From a virus: a stretch of 21,379 bases of DNA. The DNA lies in the IMG/VR virus record IMGVR_UViG_3300030117_001866, positions 1 to 21,379 of that record. One strand, written 5' to 3'. The notes beneath the pieces were generated by a model. It made no database searches and had not been told where the DNA came from. It saw only the letters and a list, made by a program, of their open reading frames with translations. The number at the start of each line of letters is the position of its first letter. Position 1 is the first letter of the stretch. Positions 1 to 6,410 of this stretch are shown in pieces. A program made the position numbers and the translations under genes.

Positions 1-456
1 AATGTTGGTATTTATGGTCCATATTATTCTTTCTTGTCAAATGCAAGAATAACCCCTGTACCTTTCAGAAAAAATGTTCATGTCTACTCCTGTATGTGCA
101 TGCTGAACAGTTTGCCTTTCAATTGGAGAGGACCTTGGAATGAAGATGTAGATTTATGCTTACAAACTCTCGCCCATAAATACTGCACTATTGGTACTAC
201 TTTTATAACTCAAGAAAAAATGAAAACTATGTCTATGAAAGGTGGTAATAGTACTGCTTATCAAAACCTAGATATAAGAGCATTTGGTTCAAGAGCTTTA
301 CAACGCAGATGGCCTGACGTTGTAGAGCTTAAAAATAAATATGGCAGACCTCACTTTCATATAAAAAACAACTGGCGTATGTTTAAAGATATACCATTAA
401 TCAAAGACCCAAATTACAAACCAAAATCTTTTAGCATACAATTACAAGAAAAGTAA
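1..456 (+). CDS. TET-associated (GREB1-like) glycosyltransferase, 3' part only
   Basis: The reading frame is already open at base 1, so only the C-terminal 151 codons are visible; the TTG at 34 is an internal codon, not a convincing start. Visible features in order are an HVYSC strand segment, WRGPWNEDVDLCLQ (about residues 42-55), MKGGN (about 79-83), and a WPDVVELKNKYGRPHFHI tail segment (about 104-121). From memory, this order matches the TET-associated glycosyltransferase family of phages, whose C-terminal part is shared with eukaryotic GREB1. The acidic ED-D motif would be the catalytic/metal region of a GT-A fold. These enzymes are predicted or shown to add sugars to hydroxymethylated pyrimidines in phage DNA. 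The stop is one base before the terminase small-subunit ATG, so the two are probably co-transcribed. The sugar and base are unknown. The family call rests on recalled motifs, not a search. Confidence 0.72.
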   Translation, partial: NVGIYGPYYSFLSNARITPVPFRKNVHVYSCMCMLNSLPFNWRGPWNEDVDLCLQTLAHKYCTIGTTFITQEKMKTMSMKGGNSTAYQNLDIRAFGSRALQRRWPDVVELKNKYGRPHFHIKNNWRMFKDIPLIKDPNYKPKSFSIQLQEK

Positions 457-457
457 T

Positions 458-775
458 ATGAAAAGAGCTACTAAAAAAGAATTTGAGGCAAGAGTCCGTA
501 AAGTAGCAGGCTTAAAAGCACGAAATGCTAGTCGGTCGGAAATTGTGGCATATGGCACAAGGGAATGGGGGGTGAACAAAAGGCAAGTTGATGTATATTT
601 AGCAGAGGCAAACAAACTCATATCAATTGATTGGGAGATTGATAGAAGGCAATTTTCTGCAGAACTTTTATCACAATTAAGCACATTGGCTCAAGATGCT
701 CGTAGAAATGGTCAACCTCATGTAGCTTTAGGTTGCATAAATACTATGGCGAAGATCAGTGGTGTAGTTAAATGA
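458..775 (+). CDS. terS: terminase small subunit
   Basis: A 105-residue basic, helical protein. It probably recognises the phage DNA packaging site and hands DNA to the large subunit. Residues about 25-55 (SRSEIVAYGTREWGVNKRQV) look like a helix-turn-helix, with 'GVNKRQVDVYL' as the likely recognition helix. Residues 57-104 form the helical oligomerisation part. The ATG at 458 follows the upstream stop by one base, and the gene ends in an ATGA overlap with the large terminase. Size and position directly before the large subunit fit the terminase small-subunit family. Sequence identity in this family is usually low, so the assignment leans on context. Confidence 0.8.
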   Translation: MKRATKKEFEARVRKVAGLKARNASRSEIVAYGTREWGVNKRQVDVYLAEANKLISIDWEIDRRQFSAELLSQLSTLAQDARRNGQPHVALGCINTMAKISGVVK

Positions 776-2112
776 GCATACTAGATATGCAAGAAGGTGG
801 AATACTTGAAAGTGTTAGTTCGTCTAACATTGACTGCGAAGAGATATTAAGACAAATAAAAAGCGACTTACATCCCGGCCAACTTGCTTTTGTAAATGAT
901 GAAGATACTGAAATCATAGGTTTATCAGCAGGTTATGGTGCAGGTAAAACTCGTAGTCTTTGTGCTAAAGCTGTACAGTTAGCTATGAACAATCAAGGTT
1001 TCACAGGGGCAGTCATGGAACCAACTGCACCTCTTATTCGTGATATTTGGCAGAATGATTTTGAAACTTTTTTAGAAAATTATGGCATTCCATATACATT
1101 AAGGCAGTCCCCATTACCTGAATATTCTTTGCATTTGCCAGATGGGGAGGCGAAGATTTTATGTAGGTCGTTTGAGAATTGGTCAAGAATTATCGGTCTA
1201 AACTTAGCATGGGTTCTTGCAGATGAGATTGATACTGTCTCGCCAAGCATTGCAGATCGTGCTTTTCCTCGTATTCTTGCAAGACTTCGTAGTGGTAATC
1301 AAAGACAGTTTGGTGTAGCGTCTACACCTGAAGGATTTAGGTGGATGTGGAATACCTTTGGCAGTAATGAGGCTAAAACAAAAACTGATAGACGACTAAT
1401 AAAAATGAGGACTTATGATAATCCACACTTACCTGCCGATTTCATTACAAGACTTGAAGAGAACTATGAGTCTGGGTTGCTTCAAGCATATTTGAATGGC
1501 GAGTTCTGTAATATAACAACAGGGGTAGTCTATAGTCGCTTCGAAAGATCTACTCATGTCATTGAAGAAAGGCCAAATATAGAAAACGAACCACTCAGAA
1601 TCGGTATCGACTTTAATATCGGGAATACTAACGCTGTGATTGGGCTTGCTATAGGTGATTCAATGACCATTTTTGATGAAATTAATGCTAGTTATGACAC
1701 TGACACCTTGGCAAAAGAGATTAAAAGCAGATATCCGTTTAACAAAATTTATATCTACCCTGACGCTTCAGGCGGTAATAGAAGCACAAATGCTACGAAA
1801 ACCGACATCCAAATACTTGAAGGCTACGGATTTGTTAATCAATCCGCAGCTTCAAATCCACCAATAAGAGATAGAGTTAATTCTGTACAGCGATTATTTG
1901 AAGATGGAAGAGGTAACATTAGATTAAAGATTCATAGTTCTGCAAAAAAATTAATCGAGTGTCTTGAGTTACAAAGTTATACTGAAAAGGGTGACCCAGA
2001 CAAAGAAGCAGGTTATGACCATATGGTAGATGCACTTGGTTACATCTGTTGGAGGTTGTTTAATCCATTACATATGGGTGCTGGTCGTAGAACTGGTGTT
2101 AGGCTTTACTAA
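772..2112 (+). CDS. terL: terminase large subunit (ATPase-nuclease)
   Basis: This 446-residue protein is the packaging motor that pumps DNA into the procapsid and cuts the concatemer. The ATPase domain has a Walker A motif, AGYGAGKT (residues 53-60), a Walker B segment, WVLADEID, with D151/E152, and the coupling motif GVASTPEGF (181-189). The C-terminal RNase H-like nuclease has its acidic residues at D280 (IGIDFNIG), D331 (YPDAS) and D416/D420 (YDHMVDALGY). Length and motif order are normal, and all key residues are present, so it should be active. It starts within an ATGA overlap with the small subunit. The long + frame nested at 1673-1867 is a shadow. Confidence 0.97.
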   Translation: MSILDMQEGGILESVSSSNIDCEEILRQIKSDLHPGQLAFVNDEDTEIIGLSAGYGAGKTRSLCAKAVQLAMNNQGFTGAVMEPTAPLIRDIWQNDFETFLENYGIPYTLRQSPLPEYSLHLPDGEAKILCRSFENWSRIIGLNLAWVLADEIDTVSPSIADRAFPRILARLRSGNQRQFGVASTPEGFRWMWNTFGSNEAKTKTDRRLIKMRTYDNPHLPADFITRLEENYESGLLQAYLNGEFCNITTGVVYSRFERSTHVIEERPNIENEPLRIGIDFNIGNTNAVIGLAIGDSMTIFDEINASYDTDTLAKEIKSRYPFNKIYIYPDASGGNRSTNATKTDIQILEGYGFVNQSAASNPPIRDRVNSVQRLFEDGRGNIRLKIHSSAKKLIECLELQSYTEKGDPDKEAGYDHMVDALGYICWRLFNPLHMGAGRRTGVRLY

Positions 2113-2120
2113 AGAAAGCT

Positions 2121-2133
2121 ATTACACTGTAAT
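2121..2133. repeat. hyphenated palindrome before the portal gene
   Basis: ATTACA-C-TGTAAT is a perfect 6-bp inverted repeat around one base, in the 39-nt gap between the terminase and portal genes. It could be an operator or half of a promoter region. It belongs to a set of short palindromes found in several gaps of this window. Function unknown. Confidence 0.35.
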
Positions 2134-2138
2134 TAATT

Positions 2139-2144
2139 AAGGAG
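2139..2144 (+). promoter_or_regulatory. strong ribosome binding site of the portal gene
   Basis: AAGGAG lies 7 nt before a GTG codon and fixes the portal start at GTG 2152. It is one of the few strong Shine-Dalgarno sequences in the window that is not simply part of a stop/start overlap. Confidence 0.8.
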
Positions 2145-2151
2145 TTTTAAA

Positions 2152-3570
2152 GTGTACTCAGGTTATAACTATTACGACAGAGAAACAAACAGTCAAGGAA
2201 AAGAAATAAATGACCCAAATTCTATTTGGTTTCAGCAAGAACCTCATTGGATGCTTATAGAAGATTTATTAGGCGGTACATATCAGATGAGGAAAAGACA
2301 TAGAAGATATTTACCACAAGAACCTAGAGAGTTAGATGAAAGCTATGACAATAGACTTGCTCGATCTGTTTGTCCACCATTTTATTTGCGTCTTGAAAGA
2401 ATGCTTGCAGGTATGCTTACAAGAAAACCTGTCAGATTAAATGAAACTTCAGATAAAATACGAGAAGATTTATTTGACATTGATCTACAGGGAAATGATT
2501 TAAACGTCTGGACTTACGAGACTACAAGGAAAATGGTTAGATATGGTCATGTTGGTGTTCTTGTTGATGCTCCAAAGTCTAATCAAGGTGGTAGACCTTA
2601 TTGGGTGACATATACCCCAAGAGATATATTGGGATTTAGAACTGAAATGATTAATGGTGAAGTTAAGTTTACACAATTGAGGTTGCAAGAAAAAGTTGCT
2701 GTACCTGATGGTTTATATGGCGAAAAAATTGTAGATCAAATAAGATTTTTACAAAGAGGTTCATTTGAAATTTATCAGAAAGGTAAAAATAATAAGTTTG
2801 TAAAAATTGAAGAAGGAACTACATCACTTTCAGAAATACCTTTTTCTGTAGCATATTCAAATAGATACAATTTATTAGAATCAAGACCACCAATGGCAGA
2901 TATTGCTGAATTAAATTTAAAAGCATATCAAATACAATCAGACTTAGATAATCAATTACACATATCCGCTGTACCTATGCTTGCTTTTTATGGGTTTCCG
3001 CAAAACTCCGAAGAAGTTTCTGCGGGACCCGGTGAAGCTATAGCTTTTCCTGCTGATGGTCGAGCAGAATATATAGAACCTGCAGGTCGTAGTTATGATG
3101 CACAGTTTAAAAGACTTGATAATTTATCTAATCAGATTAATGAATTAGGTCTTGCTGCGGTTTTAGGGCAAAAATTATCGGCTGAAACTGCAGAAGCTAA
3201 AAGAATTGACAGATCACAAGGCGACTCAACAATGATGGTTGTAGCACAACAGATGCAAGATATGATAGATAACTGTTTAGTTTTTCATGGTCAATACTTA
3301 AATGCAGAAGCAGGTAGTTGTTTTGTTAATAGAGACTTCTTATCACAAAGACTAGAGCCTCAAGAAATACAAGCATTACTACAACTTTATACTGCAGGTT
3401 CAATAACACAAGAAACTTTATTAAAGCAATTACATGAGGGTGAAGTATTGGGGGATGAGTTTGATGTAGAGGAAGAAGTAGAATCAACACAAAGAGGTGG
3501 CATGGTTGAAGCCAAAAAGCCTGAGGAACCTGAAGAAGAACCAGATGAAGAAGAAACAAATGAAGAATAA
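2152..3570 (+). CDS. portal protein (DUF4055 type)
   Basis: This 472-residue protein should form the ring at one capsid vertex through which DNA enters and leaves. The GTG start is chosen because AAGGAG precedes it. The N-terminal part (about residues 60-160) has the arrangement I recall from DUF4055 portals: YDNRLARSVCPPF, a RMLAGMLTRKPV segment, RYGHVGVLVDAP and WVTYTPRDILGF. The helical segment at about 332-375, with LGQKLSAETAEAKRID followed by a QQMQDMIDN helix, is typical of portal C-terminal regions. The protein ends in a very acidic tail (from about 440, rich in EEP repeats). The gene sits between large terminase and Mu F-like genes, the normal place for a portal. A GTG start fits a protein needed in about 12 copies. 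Confidence 0.9.
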   Translation: MYSGYNYYDRETNSQGKEINDPNSIWFQQEPHWMLIEDLLGGTYQMRKRHRRYLPQEPRELDESYDNRLARSVCPPFYLRLERMLAGMLTRKPVRLNETSDKIREDLFDIDLQGNDLNVWTYETTRKMVRYGHVGVLVDAPKSNQGGRPYWVTYTPRDILGFRTEMINGEVKFTQLRLQEKVAVPDGLYGEKIVDQIRFLQRGSFEIYQKGKNNKFVKIEEGTTSLSEIPFSVAYSNRYNLLESRPPMADIAELNLKAYQIQSDLDNQLHISAVPMLAFYGFPQNSEEVSAGPGEAIAFPADGRAEYIEPAGRSYDAQFKRLDNLSNQINELGLAAVLGQKLSAETAEAKRIDRSQGDSTMMVVAQQMQDMIDNCLVFHGQYLNAEAGSCFVNRDFLSQRLEPQEIQALLQLYTAGSITQETLLKQLHEGEVLGDEFDVEEEVESTQRGGMVEAKKPEEPEEEPDEEETNEE

Positions 3571-3573
3571 CCC

Positions 3574-4749
3574 ATGTCAATACCAGAAAGTTTTTATAGG
3601 GAATCTATAGATTTAAATAGATATAGCAATAGAATTGCAAGAGAAATAGTAACTAATTACAACAATGTAATTCTCGATCTGACAAATAAGTTGGCAACAA
3701 TTGATGAAGTAAGAGCACCTGCTACTGTTGCTCGTATCAGATCAATGCTGGTTCAATTTAGAGAAAGTTTAGAAGGTTGGTCTGTTGAAGGTACAAGATA
3801 TATGGCAGATCAATTACAAGCATTAGCTGTATTTCAAACTGACTTTGTCGCTAATGAATTACAAAAAGTTTTACCAAGAGGTGCAGCCAATGTTAATACA
3901 GTTCAAGTTTCAGGTGATTTTGCTAGAAGTATCGTATATACAGACCCGACTAGAGTTAATATTCTTACATTACCAACTTTAGAGTCACAAGTAGGCAGAA
4001 CTTTTAGTCTTACAGCAACAAAAGGTTCAACTATAACATTACCTAGCGGTGAAGTGATAGAAAAAGCATTTCGTGGTATCGCATCATCACAAGCTGAATT
4101 TATTTCAAGAGAAATAAGAGTAGGAATAACAGAAGGTGAAGCATTGCCTAAAATATCAAGAAGGCTAAGAGGTCGATTACAGTTTGGTTCTAATCAGGAA
4201 ATGACAGCAAAAGCACAGGCACTTGCTGGTGGTAGTGGTATGAGATTAGCTAACAATCAAGTAAGAACTATTGTCAGAACAACTGTTAATCAAGTTCAAA
4301 CAATGGCAAGTCAAGAAGTATATGCTGCTAATCAAGAAGTTACTCAAAGATATGAATATGTAGCCACTTTGGACTCAAAAACAACTGCATTATGTGGAAG
4401 TCTTGATGGGAAAACCTTTAGATATGGAGAAGGTCCAATGCCACCTCAACATTTTAACTGCAGATCAACAACTGTACCTGTCATTGATGATGAAGATTTA
4501 AGAAGAAAATATCCTGACACAAGACCAAGTAGTGTTGGTCGTGTGTCACAAAATGAAAGTTATCCTGAATGGTTAAATAAAAATCCAAGTATGCAATCTG
4601 AAGCTCTTGGAAATAAAAAAAGGTTTTTTAATTACTTAATAAATGAGAAAGGCAACAGTCCAAGAGAAGCCTTGAGAAGAATAATAAGGGATGATGGAAC
4701 AGAGTTATCTTTAACAGATTTAATAAAAAAATATCCAAAAGCAATTTAA
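3574..4749 (+). CDS. minor head protein, Mu gpF / SPP1 gp7-like
   Basis: A 391-residue protein of the Mu F-like minor head family, thought to bind the portal and help head assembly or DNA ejection. The long N-terminal region is helical. The family motif lies at about 260-304: YVATLDSKTTALCGSLDG, then PPQHFNCRSTTVPV, including C274 and C296. The C-terminal part (YPEWLNKNPS, then DGTELSLTDLIKKYP) is also familiar from this family, so no extra toxin domain is apparent. The gene begins three bases after the portal stop, without an obvious ribosome binding site, suggesting translational coupling to the portal. Confidence 0.92.
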   Translation: MSIPESFYRESIDLNRYSNRIAREIVTNYNNVILDLTNKLATIDEVRAPATVARIRSMLVQFRESLEGWSVEGTRYMADQLQALAVFQTDFVANELQKVLPRGAANVNTVQVSGDFARSIVYTDPTRVNILTLPTLESQVGRTFSLTATKGSTITLPSGEVIEKAFRGIASSQAEFISREIRVGITEGEALPKISRRLRGRLQFGSNQEMTAKAQALAGGSGMRLANNQVRTIVRTTVNQVQTMASQEVYAANQEVTQRYEYVATLDSKTTALCGSLDGKTFRYGEGPMPPQHFNCRSTTVPVIDDEDLRRKYPDTRPSSVGRVSQNESYPEWLNKNPSMQSEALGNKKRFFNYLINEKGNSPREALRRIIRDDGTELSLTDLIKKYPKAI

Positions 4750-4756
4750 AAGTTAT

Positions 4757-4768
4757 ACTATTAATAGT
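4757..4768. repeat. perfect 12-bp AT-rich palindrome before a small basic gene
   Basis: ACTATTAATAGT equals its own reverse complement. It ends 13 nt before the ATG at 4782, in a gap that has no Shine-Dalgarno sequence. It may be an operator or the core of a late promoter (TATTAATA inside it resembles a -10 box). It could also be chance in AT-rich DNA. Confidence 0.35.
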
Positions 4769-4781
4769 TACTATTAAAACA

Positions 4782-4844
4782 ATGCCAAAAGGTAAGGGTT
4801 ATGGTTCTATGAAAAAAATTAAGAAAAAAGGTGGTAAAAAATAA
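4782..4844 (+). CDS. 20-residue glycine/lysine-rich peptide
   Basis: The frame MPKGKGYGSMKKIKKKGGKK starts at ATG 4782 and ends at TAA 4842-4844, which overlaps the next ATG (TAATG). Ten of the 20 residues are lysine. There is no Shine-Dalgarno sequence, but the gap upstream holds a palindrome. I do not recognise a function. Similar MPKGKG-type peptides are common in marine phage head regions as far as I recall. The strong charge and stop/start coupling with its neighbours argue that it is translated. It could bind DNA or RNA, or be a leader peptide for the next gene. Confidence 0.5.
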   Translation: MPKGKGYGSMKKIKKKGGKK

Positions 4845-4930
4845 TGGCAAAGACTTTACTACAAAAACTAGCTGAAGCTAAGAAACCTAAAAAGAAAAAT
4901 GCCAAAAAAGAGGAAAGTACCGAAGGATAA
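4844..4930 (+). CDS. 28-residue lysine-rich peptide
   Basis: This frame starts at ATG 4844, overlapping the preceding stop, and ends at TAA 4928-4930. The protein MAKTLLQKLAEAKKPKKKN, then AKKEESTEG, has a short amphipathic helix (TLLQKLAEAKK) followed by a basic run. An AAGGTGG sequence about ten bases upstream could serve as ribosome binding site. It overlaps the next gene by 32 nt. No function is recognised. It is part of a chain of small basic genes between the minor head protein and the scaffold. Confidence 0.5.
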   Translation: MAKTLLQKLAEAKKPKKKNAKKEESTEG

Positions 4931-5135
4931 AAAAACTGGCATACCAACAGCTTATTTGAAAGGTGCTAGAAACAAGTCAACAAAGGCTGCTGAAATAAAA
5001 CGTACTGCTGCACTTTACAAGGCAGGTAAGTATATTGATATTAAAGCTGTTCAAGAATCAAGGGTTAACCAAGATGTCACAAAAAAGTCGAAGAAGTCCA
5101 CTAAACGCCGCAACAAAAAAAGCACTAAGAGCTAA
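4899..5135 (+). CDS. small basic protein, 78 residues
   Basis: A lysine/arginine-rich protein beginning MPKKRKVPKDKKTGIPTAYL. Its middle (YLKGARNKSTKAAEIKRTAA, then LYKAGKYID) could form helices, and its tail is almost entirely K, S, T, R and N. It resembles small 'KYL-KR-RAAEIKR' proteins I recall in marine phages, so it is probably a genuine phage protein of unknown role, perhaps an internal DNA-binding head protein. It overlaps both neighbours in different frames (32 and 62 nt). The overlap with the next gene codes basic residues in both frames. Confidence 0.55.
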   Translation: MPKKRKVPKDKKTGIPTAYLKGARNKSTKAAEIKRTAALYKAGKYIDIKAVQESRVNQDVTKKSKKSTKRRNKKSTKS

Positions 5136-5328
5136 AGCTGAAGGTACACGTTTTAAATATAGTGAACTTGTCTCTGTTTACAGAAAGGGTCAAGGTGCTT
5201 ATTTATCAAGTGGTAGTCGTAACGTATCTATGGCGGCTTGGTCTATGGCTCGTGTGAACAGTTACATGAGAGGTGGACCTGCAAGAAAAGTTGATAGAGA
5301 CATATATACAAAAGCAAGGAAGGGATAA
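5074..5328 (+). CDS. DUF5824-like small protein
   Basis: An 84-residue protein if ATG 5074 is used. A TTG at 5035 in the same frame would add 13 residues but adds nothing recognisable. The conserved-looking core runs from about residue 25 to the end: FKYSELVSVYRKGQGAYLSS, GSRNVSMAAWSMARVNSYM, then RGGPARKVDRDI. From memory this matches the C-terminal motif of DUF5824 proteins of giant viruses (a KGxGAYYSSGSRP core, then SW-AR, GG and VD). The biochemical role of that domain is not known to me. The gene overlaps the preceding basic gene by 62 nt and ends in TAATG with the next. The domain link is recalled, not searched. Confidence 0.65.
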   Translation: MSQKSRRSPLNAATKKALRAKAEGTRFKYSELVSVYRKGQGAYLSSGSRNVSMAAWSMARVNSYMRGGPARKVDRDIYTKARKG

Positions 5329-5600
5329 TGACAGTTAAACGTGGGTCTGAAACATTTAGTGGGTTTAACAAACCAAAAAGAACACCAAACCATCCAACGT
5401 CAAGTCACGCAGTCTTAGCAAAAGAAGGTGATAAAATAAAACTTATTAGATTTGGTCAACAAGGTGTAAGAGGTGCTGGGAAAAACCCTAAATCAGACAC
5501 GCAGAAAGCAAGAAGAAAATCTTTTCTTGCTCGTCACTCAAAAAATATAGCAAAAGGTAAAATGTCTGCGGCTTTTTGGGCTGCAAAAGTCAAATGGTAG
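5328..5600 (+). CDS. small basic protein with KARRKSFLARH motif
   Basis: A 90-residue basic protein. Residues 1-25 contain RGSETFSGFNKPKRTPNHPT, the middle has a beta-like stretch (KIKLIRFGQQGV), and the C-terminal third carries KARRKSFLARH (about 60-70) and MSAAFWAAKVKW (79-90). Small proteins with this KARRxSFxARH plus AxYWxxKVKW pattern are frequent in marine viral genomes as I recall, but I know of no proven function. It starts in a TAATG overlap and is the last gene of the small basic cluster. After its stop comes a 38-nt gap with a palindrome before the scaffold gene. Confidence 0.75.
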   Translation: MTVKRGSETFSGFNKPKRTPNHPTSSHAVLAKEGDKIKLIRFGQQGVRGAGKNPKSDTQKARRKSFLARHSKNIAKGKMSAAFWAAKVKW

Positions 5601-5605
5601 TATTA

Positions 5606-5617
5606 GTATTATAATAC
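5606..5617. promoter_or_regulatory. perfect palindrome containing TATAAT before the scaffold gene
   Basis: GTATTATAATAC is a perfect 12-bp palindrome, and TATAAT at 5610-5615 is a consensus -10 box. No TTGACA-like -35 box is seen about 17 bases upstream (AAGTCA at 5587-5592 is weak). With a -10 here, transcription would begin about 15-20 bases before the scaffold ATG at 5639, which has no Shine-Dalgarno sequence. It may be a phage late promoter or an operator; this is inferred from motif and position only. Confidence 0.4.
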
Positions 5618-5638
5618 CTTTAAGTTTACGACTTATTT

Positions 5639-6334
5639 ATGTCTGAAGAAAACAAAGAAGTGGTTACGCCACCAGAAAACAATGCAGAACTTGAGCAATT
5701 AAAAGATTCTGTTAAAAAATTAGAAGCAAAAAATTACGAATTGATAGGTAAATTAAAAAATCAAAAACCTGCTTCAGATAAAACTGTACCTGAAGATTAT
5801 GAAGAGCTTTTGGCTTTCAAGCAAAAGCGTGAACAAGAAGATTTAGAAAAAGAAGGAAAATATGCAGAATCTAAAACTTTACTAGAAGAACAATATCGAG
5901 AAAAATCAGCTGCGGACAAAGAGTTGATACAGAAATTAGAAGCAAGAAATAGAGAACTTGAATTAATAGCACCATCTTTACAAGCACTATCTGAAATAAC
6001 ACATGACCCAGAACTTGTATTAAACAATTTAGTACCGAAAGATCAAATACAAATTAAGGATGGTCAGCCAATTGTTGTAGATGGTTACGAACAATTGCCT
6101 GTAGCAGAATATGTAAAAACAAAACTCGAAAAAGAAAAACCTTATTTGTTAAAAAACAGACAAGCAACAGGTGGAGGTGCACCTATATCAAGACCTAGTA
6201 ATGATAATTTTTCAGAAGATATGTTAAAACCATTTTTGAAATCAAGTGAAGATATTACAGAACAAGGTCGTATTTATAAAACTTATGGTAAGGAAACTTG
6301 GCAAAAGTTGAGAGAAATTGCTAAAACACGTTAG
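5639..6334 (+). CDS. capsid scaffold protein
   Basis: A 231-residue, highly charged protein placed directly before the major capsid gene, as expected for a scaffold that shapes the procapsid and is later removed. Residues 1-30 are acidic and disordered. About residues 14-120 are rich in E, K, L and Q with heptad-like spacing (ELEQLKDSVKKLEAKNYELI), fitting a coiled coil. A proline/glycine linker near 180 (GGGAPISRPSND) precedes a helical, basic C-terminal segment, the usual capsid-binding end of scaffolds. There is no protease motif, so it does not look like a fused protease-scaffold. ATG 5639 is the first start in frame after the upstream stop. Confidence 0.85.
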   Translation: MSEENKEVVTPPENNAELEQLKDSVKKLEAKNYELIGKLKNQKPASDKTVPEDYEELLAFKQKREQEDLEKEGKYAESKTLLEEQYREKSAADKELIQKLEARNRELELIAPSLQALSEITHDPELVLNNLVPKDQIQIKDGQPIVVDGYEQLPVAEYVKTKLEKEKPYLLKNRQATGGGAPISRPSNDNFSEDMLKPFLKSSEDITEQGRIYKTYGKETWQKLREIAKTR

Positions 6335-6389
6335 TATGTAAATATTAGGCAAAGCTACGCTAAGTCAAATAGGGTTACGCCCACATCCG

Positions 6390-6399
6390 TAAAATTTTA
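6390..6399. repeat. 10-bp palindrome before the major capsid gene
   Basis: TAAAATTTTA, a perfect palindrome, ends 11 nt before the capsid ATG at 6411. The 76-nt gap here (6335-6410) is the longest in the window. It also holds a small GGG-TTACG-CCC inverted repeat at about 6372-6382, but no Shine-Dalgarno sequence, even though the capsid protein must be the most abundant product. Such a short AT-only palindrome may be chance. Confidence 0.25.
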
Positions 6400-6410
6400 T
6401 TCTTGAACAA

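Noticed and set aside
1673-1867. 64-codon + strand frame inside the large terminase
   Set aside because: It is nested in the nuclease-domain coding region in another frame, with no ribosome binding site and no recognisable protein.
4899-4920. PKKRKV, close to the SV40 nuclear localisation signal
   Set aside because: A short basic run in a lysine-rich phage protein of a presumably bacterial host; similarity by composition is enough to explain it.
5035-5073. TTG start at 5035 for the DUF5824-like gene
   Set aside because: It would lengthen the overlap to about 100 nt and add residues not resembling the family; ATG 5074 is simpler, though the start is not certain.
5081-5087. A AAA AAG slippery heptamer in phase in the 78-residue basic gene
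   Set aside because: A -1 slip there reaches TAA at 5102-5104 after five codons and cannot join the next gene, which lies in the +1 frame. The sequence is expected in lysine-rich coding DNA.
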